From the NCBI RefSeq assembly GCF_027533845.1, contig NZ_JAPZVN010000017.1, positions 1 to 64,000 on the forward strand: a stretch of DNA of 64,000 nucleotides. The letters are read 5' to 3'. The notes below the pieces were generated by a model. It searched no databases and was not told the DNA's origin. It saw only the letters and a list, made by a program, of their open reading frames with translations. The position numbers were made by a program, and so were the translations under genes. Every line of letters begins with the position of its first letter. Position 1 is the first letter of the stretch. This DNA comes from Streptomyces sp. RPT161. Lineage in GTDB: Bacteria; Actinomycetota; Actinomycetes; Streptomycetales; Streptomycetaceae. Positions 1-7,800 of the stretch are shown here, piece after piece.

Positions 1-9
1 GACATCTTT

Positions 10-657
10 TTATGGTTGACGACCACTGTTGGAGCGGTCATGCGATCGGGCGCCCCGCCCGTGAGCGAGTGCGGCCTCGGTGAGGGTGGTGGCGGTGCGT
101 ACGACGCTGGCGATGGCGTCGTCGGGAGTGAGTCCGCACAGGTCGGTGAGGGAGAAGAGGGCTTCGGCGCTGACGGTCACGGCGAGGTCTCGTCTGAGTT
201 GGGCAAGTGCCTCGGGGTCTGTCGTGCCGAGCACGTCCCGCAGGGGTGCGAGCGCGTGGTCGATCAGTCCGAACCGGACGCCGGGCCTGGTGGCCGCGCC
301 TTCGGGCCGGGTGATGGTGACCGAGATCATGGCGCGCACCGCCCCTTGGCGGGCGAGTACGCCGCGGAGCAGGAACTCACAGGCGAAAGCGACGCGTTCG
401 ACGGGGTCGTCGCGGCCCGCGACCGGTGCGAGCGCTTCGGCGGGGGACGGCCACGCACCGGCCAGGGCTTCGCTGATCAGCGAGGGGAGGTCGGGGAAGT
501 ACCGGTAGGCGGTGGCCTCGGATACCCGCGCCAACCGCGCGACCTCGGGCATGGTCACCTCGTGGCCGGTGCGGATGAGTTCACCGGCGGCCCCGACGAT
601 CGCCGTACGCGTGCGCTTCTTCTGGTTGGTGCGGCCGGTGCCGGTCTGCGTCGTCAT
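10..657 (-). CDS. TetR family transcriptional regulator
   Basis: A 215-residue protein with an N-terminal TetR helix-turn-helix (about residues 18-62, including the pattern SEATAYRYFPDLPSL typical of the recognition helix) and a helical ligand-binding C-terminal domain. TetR proteins normally repress a neighbouring gene until a small ligand binds. It is divergent from the cupin and hydrolase genes at 784 and 1270. The 126-base gap holds a perfect palindrome (702-716) just upstream of a promoter-like pair, so repression of the cupin operon, and probably of itself, is likely. The ligand cannot be read from sequence. Confidence 0.9.
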   Translation of the reverse strand: MTTQTGTGRTNQKKRTRTAIVGAAGELIRTGHEVTMPEVARLARVSEATAYRYFPDLPSLISEALAGAWPSPAEALAPVAGRDDPVERVAFACEFLLRGVLARQGAVRAMISVTITRPEGAATRPGVRFGLIDHALAPLRDVLGTTDPEALAQLRRDLAVTVSAEALFSLTDLCGLTPDDAIASVVRTATTLTEAALAHGRGARSHDRSNSGRQP

Positions 658-701
658 CGGTGCGGCCTCCTTCTGTTCTGCGCAGCCATCCTATTGGCAC
701 C

Positions 702-716
702 CTCTCATTATGAGAG
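702..716. promoter_or_regulatory. Palindromic operator, probable TetR site
   Basis: CTCTCATTATGAGAG is a perfect 7-bp inverted repeat around one central T. It lies between the divergent TetR and cupin genes, 5 bases upstream of the putative -35 box of the cupin promoter. This is the usual form and place of a TetR-family operator. A partial half-site (CTCTCA) recurs at 763-768 near the cupin ribosome-binding site. Confidence 0.7.
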
Positions 717-721
717 CGCAC

Positions 722-750
722 TTGCACAACGAGAACGAGTGCCCTACCTT
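722..750 (+). promoter_or_regulatory. Sigma-70-like promoter of the cupin operon
   Basis: TTGCAC (722-727) and TACCTT (745-750) are separated by 17 bases and sit about 33 bases before the cupin start codon. The spacing and the match to TTGACA/TAnnnT are good. The palindrome at 702-716 immediately precedes it. Confidence 0.5.
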
Positions 751-783
751 CATGAAAGTCAACTCTCACGAAGGAGCTGGGCG

Positions 784-1242
784 ATGAACGAGGTTTCCGT
801 GGTCGGCCCGGACGACGGCGAGACGATCCACCTGGGACCGACACAGATGCGCATCCTCGAAGACGGCAGCACCACCGGGCACCGTCTCGGGATCGGCGAG
901 ATCACCATCGCCCCGCACACCGAAGGGCCGCCCCAGCACCGCCACGCCCAACACGACGAGGGCTTCTACGTCGTGGCCGGAACGGTGCACTTCACCATCG
1001 GGCAGACAATCCATGTAGCCCCGGCCGGAACGCTCGCGATGATCCCGCCCGGCGCCCCGCACACCTTCGCCAACCTCGGCGACGAGCCGGCCGTGATGCT
1101 CAACACCTTCACGCCCGACCTGTACGTGAACTACTTCCGCGACCTGCGGGACATGATCGCCAGCGGCCAGGAGCTGACCGCGCAGGCGACCATCGAGACG
1201 ATGGGCCAATACGCCACCGTCCCCGCCACCGACTTCGCGTAA
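784..1242 (+). CDS. Single-domain cupin protein
   Basis: A 152-residue protein with one cupin barrel. Motif 1 includes the metal-binding HRHAQHDEGFY segment near residue 44, and motif 2 is PPGAPHTFANLG near residue 95. Small cupins of this kind are metal-dependent oxygenases, isomerases or binding proteins; the substrate is not predictable. The ATG at 784 is chosen because AAGGAGCTGG lies just upstream; longer in-frame readings have no such site. It is the first gene after the TetR-controlled promoter and precedes an alpha/beta hydrolase by 27 bases, so the two are probably co-transcribed. Confidence 0.88.
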   Translation: MNEVSVVGPDDGETIHLGPTQMRILEDGSTTGHRLGIGEITIAPHTEGPPQHRHAQHDEGFYVVAGTVHFTIGQTIHVAPAGTLAMIPPGAPHTFANLGDEPAVMLNTFTPDLYVNYFRDLRDMIASGQELTAQATIETMGQYATVPATDFA

Positions 1243-1269
1243 CGCCCCACACCAACGAGGAGAACGCCG

Positions 1270-2058
1270 ATGACCAGCACCGTCCACACCCTCGCCCTCG
1301 CCGAGGGCGATCTCGCGATCACCGTCGACGACCAGGGCCAGGGCCACTCGTTCCTCCTGCTGCACGGCGGCGGTGGCCCACAGACGATCGCGCCTTTCGG
1401 TCAACTCCTCGCCGAGCAGCGGCCCGCGCGGGTCATAACTCCCGTCCACCCCGGCTTCGGCGGCACCGCCCGCCCCGACTGGCTCACCGACATCCCCACC
1501 CTCGCCCAGGCCTACGCACGGCTGCTCGACGAACTCGACCTGCACGACGTCACCATCGTCGGCAACTCCATCGGCGGTTGGATCGCCGCCGAACTGGCGC
1601 TGCTCAGCTCCGACCGGATCAGTGGCCACGTCCTCGTCAACGCCGTCGGCATCACCGTTCCCGGCCATCCCATCGCCGACATCTTCCCCCTGACGCCCGC
1701 CGAGTTGTCCAAGCTCTCCTTCCACGACCCCGCGAAGTTCGCCATAGACCCCGCCACCCTCCCCGAGGCCGCCCGCGCGGTGATGGCCGCCAACCGGACC
1801 GCCCTCGCGATCTACCAGGGCCCGCACGCCGCGGGCGACCCCTCCCTACGCGAGCGGCTGGCCAAGGTCACGCGACCGACCCTCGTCGTGTGGGGCGAGA
1901 GCGACCAGGTCGTCGACGCCGACTACGGACGCGCCTTCGCCGCCGCCATCCCCCACGCCGGCTTCGAACTGCTGCACAACACCGGTCACCTGCCGCAGAT
2001 CGAGTCGCCCACCCAACTCCTGTCCATGGTCTGGGACTTCGCCGGACCCCACGCCTGA
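1270..2058 (+). CDS. Alpha/beta hydrolase
   Basis: A 262-residue alpha/beta-hydrolase-fold protein. The oxyanion-hole segment LLLHGGGG is near residue 34, the nucleophile elbow GNSIGG near residue 99, an acidic residue in GESDQVVD, and the catalytic histidine in NTGHLPQIE near the C terminus. The size and motifs resemble meta-cleavage-product hydrolases and related esterases. It follows the cupin gene with an AACGAGGAGAACGCCG ribosome-binding region and is probably part of the same TetR-controlled operon. Cupin plus hydrolase would suit detoxification or ring cleavage, but that is inference. Confidence 0.88.
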   Translation: MTSTVHTLALAEGDLAITVDDQGQGHSFLLLHGGGGPQTIAPFGQLLAEQRPARVITPVHPGFGGTARPDWLTDIPTLAQAYARLLDELDLHDVTIVGNSIGGWIAAELALLSSDRISGHVLVNAVGITVPGHPIADIFPLTPAELSKLSFHDPAKFAIDPATLPEAARAVMAANRTALAIYQGPHAAGDPSLRERLAKVTRPTLVVWGESDQVVDADYGRAFAAAIPHAGFELLHNTGHLPQIESPTQLLSMVWDFAGPHA

Positions 2059-2408
2059 ACCGGGGAGTGCCGCGTGTCCGGCGCTGCCGAACCCGGCCGC
2101 ATGCAGCGGGTGTCGATGACGAGGCCGATGCGGCCGACTACGACGCCGAGGCTTTGAGGCCGATGCCGCGGAGCAACGCGGAGAACTCACCCCGCAAAAT
2201 GACGACGCGCTCGCCCTCGTTGCCCCGCTGGTGCCCATGAGGCCGACCTGGCAGAGCAGGCACAGCGAACGGGATGAGGACGACTACCGCTGATCCAGGG
2301 CCTACGCGGTTCGGCGGGGTTTGGCCCCTCGCCCACGGTGGGCCGCGTGCCTCACCGTTGGCGAGGACGCGCCCATCTCGTGCCGTGAAAGGGCTCGTTC
2401 CAATCCAG
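2059..2408. other. No intact gene seen
   Basis: About 350 bases downstream of the hydrolase. Open frames here lack homology I recognise and lie next to the truncated LysR remnant. This looks like degraded sequence. Confidence 0.5.
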
Positions 2409-2602
2409 GTGCAGCGTCTTGGACCACGCTCCATGAGCTGTGCGCCAAGCAGTTGCTCAAGCCGCTGGATCTGCCGACTCAACGACGGCTGGGCCAGGTG
2501 CAGTTCGGCCGCCGCTCGCCCGAAGTGCCTGTGTTCGGCGACAACCACGAAGTAACGCACAAGCCGCAAGTCGAGGTTCGGCGTCGTCTCAGCGTCAGAC
2601 AT
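2409..2602 (-). pseudogene. Truncated LysR-type regulator remnant
   Basis: Reading from the ATG at 2602, the first 50 or so residues are a good LysR winged-helix N terminus: DLRLVRYFVVVAEHRHFG, then AAAELHLAQPSLSRQIQRLE and LLGAQLMER. The match then stops abruptly, and the frame runs on as arginine/proline-rich nonsense with no effector domain, whereas a full LysR protein has about 300 residues. The 3' boundary is therefore approximate. It lies convergent with the cupin operon and downstream of the MFS gene. I treat it as a decayed gene. Confidence 0.7.
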
Positions 2603-2849
2603 GCCCGGAGGCGTCCCCGCCCGACCGTTAACTTCGGCGATGCTCATCCCACATGGACGATGACGGTCAGGTCTTGGACAGTGGCAAACCACCTGCCGCG
2701 ATCTCGCAGGGTGCGGACCACGCGATCCGACGGCGGGTTCATGCCCGTGTGCACGGGAGCAGCCCCCCGACGATGACGAACACTTCGCCGCGCTGCGGCT
2801 GCTGCCGATATGCGACCGGGAAAAGGCGTTGGAATGCGGGAGATGGCCT
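2603..2849. other. No gene seen between LysR remnant and MFS terminator
   Basis: Open frames on both strands have no recognisable domains and no convincing starts. Confidence 0.4.
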
Positions 2850-2878
2850 CGGCCGCTCCCTCGGGGGCGGAGCGGCCG
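2850..2878 (-). terminator. Hairpin terminator of the MFS gene
   Basis: A perfect 10-bp inverted repeat, CGGCCGCTCC (2850-2859) and GGAGCGGCCG (2869-2878), with a 9-base loop. It lies 22 bases past the stop codon of the minus-strand exporter gene. There is no U tract, as is usual for terminators in high-GC actinomycetes. Confidence 0.55.
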
Positions 2879-2900
2879 ACGGCAAGGGTGGGCCCCTTGT

Positions 2901-4421
2901 TCAGGAGCCCGTCTCGGTCCCGGCGGCGTAGGCGGCCTGCTGCCGCGGCGACGCCGCCACGCGGTCGACGGGGCGGGTGGTCGTGAGAAGGGTGAGGACG
3001 AGGATGGCGGCGCCGCAAGCGGTGACGAGCCAGAAGGCAGGACGTGCGGCCGCGACGAAGCCCGCGTAGGTGCCGTGGTGGAGGCCGGCGGCGAGGACGG
3101 CGCCGAGAACGGCGACGCCGAGGGCCTGGCCGAACTGCCGGCAGGTGGAGACGACGGCGGCGGCCACGCCGGCCTGTTCCTGGGGCATGCCGGCCATGGC
3201 GGCGTTGGTGACCGGGGTGTTGGCCAGGCCCACACCGATCCCGATCAGGCAGTAGGCGGGAAAGAGCAGGATGTTGCGGGTCTCCGCGTCGGCGGCGGCG
3301 AGCAGCAGGCCACCGCCGGTGGTTGCGGCGCCGGCGAGCAGCAGCGGAAGACGCGGCCCGTACGCCGCGGTCAGCCGGCCGGAGATGGGCGAGGTGAGGA
3401 TGTTCATGCCAGCCATGGGCAGCAGGTACGCCCCGGCGGCCAGCGCGCTCAGCCCTCGTACGTTCTGGAGATAGAGCGTGTTGAGGAAGAGGAATCCGCC
3501 GAGGACGAAGAACGAGCAGACCGCCATGGCACTCGCTCCGCTGAACGCGGCGCTACGGAACACCCGCAGGTCGACCAGGGGTTCGGGGCGCCGCCGCTCG
3601 TAGGGGATCAGGGCGATGAGCGCGGCTCCGGCCGCGACGGCGCAGCCAAGGGTCGCCGGAGCGCTCCAACCGGTGGCGGGCACCTCGATGATGGCGTAGG
3701 TCAAGGTGGCCATCAGGATGATGACCAGGAGTTGTCCGATCGGGTCCATCCGGCGCGGGGCGGCGGCACGGGACTCGGGGACGAAGCGGGCGGCGCACAC
3801 CAGGGCCGCCAGTCCGATGGGCAGGTTGAGCCAGAAGATCGAGCGCCAACCCGCGGTCTGCACCAGTACGCCCCCTACCAGCGGCCCGGCCGCCATCGCG
3901 ACCCCCATCACCGCGCCCCACACGCCGATGGCGCGGGCACGGTCCCGCGGTTCGGTGAAGACGTTGGTGATGATGGACATCGCCACGGGGTTGAGCATCG
4001 AGGCACCGATCGCCTGGAGGACGCGGAAGGCGGTCAGCCAGCCCAGGCCCGGTGCCAGTCCGCACAGCAGGGAGCCGAGGGTGAACACGGCGAGCCCGGT
4101 CTGGAAGACGCGGCGGCGACCGAGCCGGTCACCGGCCGAGCCTGCCAGCATCAACAGCGCGGCCAGCACGATCAGATAGGCGTCGGTGGTCCACTGGAGG
4201 CCCGACAGCGAGCTGTGCAGATCGCGTTGCATCGCGGGGAGCGCCACGTTCAGCACGGTGTTGTTGAGGTTGCCGATGAAGACGCTGGTGCAGCAGACGG
4301 CGAGCACCAGGCGGCGGCGCCGCACGTCGCGTTCCGCCAGTCCCGCGCCGTCACGAACCTCGACGGAGACTGCCCGCTCACCGTTGTGTAGTGGGCGTCC
4401 GTGCCCCCGTCCGTGCGTCAC
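2901..4421 (-). CDS. MFS drug exporter, DHA2 (14-helix) family
   Basis: A 506-residue membrane protein with the length and helix pattern of EmrB/QacA-type proton-coupled exporters. Motif A appears as GDRLGRRRVF around residue 99, and motif C-like glycine-rich segments (GAVMGVAMAAGPLVGG) near residue 168. It is divergent from an MmyB-like regulator (4592). The intergenic space contains a strong hairpin (4535-4562) that may be an operator. The substrate is unknown. The N-terminal 20 residues before the first helix are poorly conserved, so the start may lie a few codons downstream. Confidence 0.88.
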   Translation of the reverse strand: MTHGRGHGRPLHNGERAVSVEVRDGAGLAERDVRRRRLVLAVCCTSVFIGNLNNTVLNVALPAMQRDLHSSLSGLQWTTDAYLIVLAALLMLAGSAGDRLGRRRVFQTGLAVFTLGSLLCGLAPGLGWLTAFRVLQAIGASMLNPVAMSIITNVFTEPRDRARAIGVWGAVMGVAMAAGPLVGGVLVQTAGWRSIFWLNLPIGLAALVCAARFVPESRAAAPRRMDPIGQLLVIILMATLTYAIIEVPATGWSAPATLGCAVAAGAALIALIPYERRRPEPLVDLRVFRSAAFSGASAMAVCSFFVLGGFLFLNTLYLQNVRGLSALAAGAYLLPMAGMNILTSPISGRLTAAYGPRLPLLLAGAATTGGGLLLAAADAETRNILLFPAYCLIGIGVGLANTPVTNAAMAGMPQEQAGVAAAVVSTCRQFGQALGVAVLGAVLAAGLHHGTYAGFVAAARPAFWLVTACGAAILVLTLLTTTRPVDRVAASPRQQAAYAAGTETGS

Positions 4422-4534
4422 TTCCCGTCGCTCCCCCGTGGTTTGCCGCGCGGCCCGCGCGGATCCGGTAGCCGCCGCAGGGTTCGCGGCGCGCCCTCAG
4501 CTTGCCGCCCGCGCCGCTGCCCGGGGAGACCCCC

Positions 4535-4562
4535 GTTGGGGGCCCTGACAAGGCCCCCCAAC
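4535..4562. promoter_or_regulatory. Intergenic inverted repeat between exporter and regulator
   Basis: GTTGGGGGCC (4535-4544) faces GGCCCCCCAAC (4552-4562) across a 7-base loop, differing by a single extra C. It sits about 30 bases before the regulator start and 114 bases before the exporter start. It could be an operator for the regulator or a transcriptional hairpin. Confidence 0.4.
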
Positions 4563-4591
4563 CGCGGCCCGTGTCGATGCATACTGCACGG

Positions 4592-5518
4592 GTGGGCAGC
4601 AGAACCGAACTGGGGGAGTTCCTGCGGACCCGGCGCAGCCGGATCACGCCGGAAGAGGTCGGCCTACCGTCGTCCGCCGGGATCCGACGTACCGCCGGAC
4701 TGCGCCGCGAGGAGGTCGCCATCCTCGCGGGGGTCAGCATCGAGTACTACCGGCGCCTGGAACAGGGAAAGCAGCAGCGGCCGAGCGGGGCGGTACTGGC
4801 GGCCATCGCGCAGGTGCTGAAGCTCAGTGAGGACGAGCACCGGCACCTGACCGAACTCTCCCGCTCCCGGCCGAACGAGGTGGCCGGACAGACGCATCAG
4901 CGCCGGGCGTCACGCACGGTGCGGGACGAGGTACGCCGCATGCTCGACGTCGTGCTGCCCTACCCGGCCTGCGTCCTGAGCCGTTCCAGCGACCTGCTCG
5001 CCGCCAACGACCCGGCGCTGTGTCTGTTCCCGGGCATCGAGGACTGGCCGGAGCGGCGTCGCAACACCGCCCGCTACGCCTTCCTGCATCCGGCCGCCCG
5101 GCAGCTGTACGGGAACTGGGACGACGTCGCCCGTGGCGTGGTCGCGCACCTGCGCACGGCGATCGTGCTGCATCCCGGTGCGCCGGAGCTTCAGGAGCTG
5201 GTGAGCGAACTCTCCGAGCACAGCCCGGAGTTCGCGGATCTGTGGCGGCGGTACGACGTACGCACCCGTACCAACGGACGCAAGGTGTACCACCATCCGG
5301 TGGCAGGCTCCATGACACTGACCTACGAGGCGTTCGACGTGGCTCGCAGCGACGGCCAGCGACTGGTCGTCTACCAGGCGGCGCCTCACACCCGGGACCA
5401 CGACGCCCTGCTGCTCCTCGCCCGCCGACCGTCCCCGCTCGCCCCGACGGCCTGGGAGTACGCGGCTCAGGCGCGGAACGGTGCCGGCGAACTGACCGCC
5501 GACCGGGGTGCGCCATGA
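4592..5518 (+). CDS. XRE-type regulator with MmyB-like ligand domain
   Basis: About 308 residues: an N-terminal XRE helix-turn-helix (GIRRTAGLRREEVAILAGVS, then EYYRRLEQG, near residues 30-58), followed by the MmyB-like PAS-type domain found in many Streptomyces regulators (YPACVLSRSSDLLAANDPA, PVAGSMTLTYEAF). A longer open frame begins at 4502, but the conserved family start is SRTELGEFLRTRR. The GTG at 4592 (or ATG at 4577) fits, and CATACT at 4580-4585 lies just where a -10 box would give a leaderless GTG transcript. It probably regulates itself and the divergent exporter. Confidence 0.85.
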   Translation: MGSRTELGEFLRTRRSRITPEEVGLPSSAGIRRTAGLRREEVAILAGVSIEYYRRLEQGKQQRPSGAVLAAIAQVLKLSEDEHRHLTELSRSRPNEVAGQTHQRRASRTVRDEVRRMLDVVLPYPACVLSRSSDLLAANDPALCLFPGIEDWPERRRNTARYAFLHPAARQLYGNWDDVARGVVAHLRTAIVLHPGAPELQELVSELSEHSPEFADLWRRYDVRTRTNGRKVYHHPVAGSMTLTYEAFDVARSDGQRLVVYQAAPHTRDHDALLLLARRPSPLAPTAWEYAAQARNGAGELTADRGAP

Positions 5519-5919
5519 CGCTCTGCTGACCGGCGGACTCGCCCATGGTGAGGCGCCAGGACGAAGCGGTGAGCATTCCGGTTCGCCCGGCCTGTTGCCC
5601 TGTTCCGCCGGTCCTTCGTGGTGCCGTCCCGGCTGCCCTTTCCTTCCACCACTCATGACGGACGCCAGCGGAAATCGGAACAGAATTCATTCCGAGCCCG
5701 TTTGCGGGGAGAGGTACACGCTAATCCGGACGCCCGGTACACTTTTGGTAGCGGCGACATTCTCGGCTACCTGCATTTCAACTACTCACGTTCAGTCGCT
5801 CCAGGTCACTACAGCAACTCCGCCCCGAATCCGACTTTTCCGCGATTCAGAACATTCCGCTTTCCTGTGTGCTTCGCCACTCTGGATTAACTCGATTATC
5901 CGGTGCTAGCATCCCTTTC
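5519..5919. other. Intergenic, comparatively AT-rich, no gene seen
   Basis: About 400 bases with noticeably lower G+C than the surroundings. TAGCAT (5907-5912) just before the methyltransferase ATG at 5920 looks like a -10 box for a leaderless transcript. No coding frame is convincing. Confidence 0.5.
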
Positions 5920-6687
5920 ATGACGCAGGTAACGCCTGATTCCGCAGACCGCTTCAGTGGTTTCGCGGAGCAATACGACCGTGTTCGTCCGCGTCCGCCG
6001 CAGGAGCTCGCGGACATGCTCCGGCAGTGGGCCGGAGTCGCGGAGCCGTCCGTCGTCGACATCGGCTGCGGCACCGGTCTGTCGTGCACCATCTGGCCCG
6101 AGGTGACCGGTGTGGAGCCGTCCGCCGAGATGCGGGCGATAGCCGCCAGACGTGGGGTGCGCGTCGTCGCAGGCTCCGCGGAGGACACTGGGCTGCCCGG
6201 CGAGTGCGCCGACATCGTGACGGTCAGCCATGCGCTGCACTGGTTCGACGCCGCGCGGGCCTTCCCGGAGATCGCCCGCATCATGCGGCCCGGAGCGGTC
6301 CTCGCCGCCTTCGACTTCGACTGGCCGCCGGCCGTCGATCCCGAAGTGGACGCCGCCTACCGGGAGTTCGAGGCGACCCACAACGCGCTGGAGGCCGAGC
6401 GCGGCCTACGTCCCGCTTTCGCGCCCAAGAGCGAGCACCTTGAGCGGCTGCGTCACAGCGGCCTTTTCCGGCACGTGAACGAAGTGTGCCTGCACATGAG
6501 GGAATCGGGCTCTGCGGAGCGTTTCGTCGCCGTCGCCGCGAGCCAGGGTGGAGTCGTCGCACTCCTTGAGGAAGGCGTGAGCGAGCACGAACTGGGCCTG
6601 ACCCGGCTGCGCGAGGTCGCCGAGCGCCGTATCACCGAGCAGAAGACATGGTGGTGGACCTGCCGGGTCCGGCTCGCGGTGCGGTAA
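5920..6687 (+). CDS. Class I SAM-dependent methyltransferase
   Basis: A 255-residue methyltransferase of the type-11 group. SAM motif I is VVDIGCGTGLSC near residue 43, the acidic loop is TGVEPSAEM, and a later motif is ADIVTVSHALHWFDAARAF. The open frame begins earlier (5869), but ATG 5920 starts the conserved segment (DRFSGFAEQYDRVRP), and a -10-like TAGCAT ends 8 bases upstream, suggesting a leaderless mRNA. It is 78 bases ahead of the 2-hydroxyacid dehydrogenase and may open the GH3-containing operon or be transcribed separately. The methyl acceptor is unknown. Confidence 0.85.
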   Translation: MTQVTPDSADRFSGFAEQYDRVRPRPPQELADMLRQWAGVAEPSVVDIGCGTGLSCTIWPEVTGVEPSAEMRAIAARRGVRVVAGSAEDTGLPGECADIVTVSHALHWFDAARAFPEIARIMRPGAVLAAFDFDWPPAVDPEVDAAYREFEATHNALEAERGLRPAFAPKSEHLERLRHSGLFRHVNEVCLHMRESGSAERFVAVAASQGGVVALLEEGVSEHELGLTRLREVAERRITEQKTWWWTCRVRLAVR

Positions 6688-6765
6688 AGGGCCGCCACGG
6701 CCGCGTGCCGCGACGGAACGGCCGCGGAACGAAGCGGAGCGGATGCGTATCTAGGGGGAAAGGCC

Positions 6766-7704
6766 ATGGGGGAACGCGTTGTCATGCCCGAGTGCCGAGG
6801 GTATCCGCGGTTATCGGAACTCGTCCGTAGTTGCCCCGGCGGTGCCTCGGTAAAGGTCTTCACCGACCCGTGCCCGACGCCCGAACTCCTCGAAGAACGC
6901 ATCCGCGGCGCGGATACGGTGCTCCATTTCTTCCATGCGCCACCGCTTGCCGCCGAGGCGCTGCTGGCCGAGCGGCCGAGGAGGGTCGTCGTGGCTGGGC
7001 CGCACGGCGGTCCCGACATCTCCCTCCTTCAGCGAGCGGGGATCGAGGTGTACGACACTCCCGGGCTGGCGGCGGACTCGGTGGCCGAGTTCGCCATCAC
7101 CCTGCTGCTGATGCTGGCCCACCGGATCCCCAGCGCCGTCGGCGCCGCCGGTGACATCCCGGCCGCGGGGCGGGAGCTGACGGGGAAGACGCTGGGCATC
7201 GTGGGCTGGGGACGCATCGGTTCCCGGACGGCCCGGCTGGCGCAGGGCATCGGGATGCGGGTCGCGGCCTGGTCGCCATCACTGGACGAGGAGACCGCGC
7301 GGGCCGCCGGGGTCCGGCGCCTGCCCCTGGACACCCTGCTCGGCGGCGTGGACGCGGTAAGTCTCCATCTGCGTCAGGCCCCGGGCACCCGGCAGTTGAT
7401 CGACGCCCGCCGACTCGCCTTGCTCGGCTCCGGAACGCTGCTGGTCAACACGGCCCGCGCGGGCCTGCTGGACATGGCGGAGCTGCGCCGTCGGCTGGCC
7501 GCCGGCCTGGTCGGCGGCGTCGCCCTCGACGTGGCGGAGGTCGAGCCGCTGCCGCCGGATGACCCGCTGCGCACCGACCCACGGGTGCTGGCCACCCCGC
7601 ACATGGCGTGGATGACCGACGAGGCCGTCGTCCGCTTCCTGACCGCCGCCCTCGCCTTCGCCACGACCGGGCGGGACACCGGCACGGTCCGGCGGGTCGC
7701 CTGA
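6766..7704 (+). CDS. D-isomer-specific 2-hydroxyacid dehydrogenase
   Basis: A 312-residue NAD(P)-dependent dehydrogenase. The dinucleotide motif GWGRIG is at residues 147-152. The catalytic triad of the family is visible: Arg in NTARAGLLD, Glu in VAEVEPL and His in TPHMAWMTDEA. It would interconvert a 2-hydroxy and a 2-oxo acid. Codon 16 (6811-6813) is TTA, the rare leucine codon read by the bldA tRNA, which suggests developmentally controlled translation. It lies 96 bases before the GH3 gene on the same strand; the RBS region is AGGGGGAAAGG. It is shorter at the N terminus than phosphoglycerate dehydrogenase and is a specialised member, not SerA. Confidence 0.9.
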   Translation: MGERVVMPECRGYPRLSELVRSCPGGASVKVFTDPCPTPELLEERIRGADTVLHFFHAPPLAAEALLAERPRRVVVAGPHGGPDISLLQRAGIEVYDTPGLAADSVAEFAITLLLMLAHRIPSAVGAAGDIPAAGRELTGKTLGIVGWGRIGSRTARLAQGIGMRVAAWSPSLDEETARAAGVRRLPLDTLLGGVDAVSLHLRQAPGTRQLIDARRLALLGSGTLLVNTARAGLLDMAELRRRLAAGLVGGVALDVAEVEPLPPDDPLRTDPRVLATPHMAWMTDEAVVRFLTAALAFATTGRDTGTVRRVA

Positions 7705-7800
7705 CCCGAGGACCGAGCGGAACCGCACACGACCACATGAACCGCACCGCTGCCGGGAGCCGTCCGCCGTGGCCGCGGTGAACGACGAAGGGGGATACGG

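Noticed and set aside
16-1242. A 408-residue plus-strand frame covering the TetR gene and the cupin
   Set aside because: Its first 256 codons are antisense to the TetR gene; only the last 152 residues (from 784) are cupin.
2829-4391. A 520-residue glycine/arginine-rich plus-strand frame
   Set aside because: Antisense of the MFS gene; composition typical of a GC-rich shadow.
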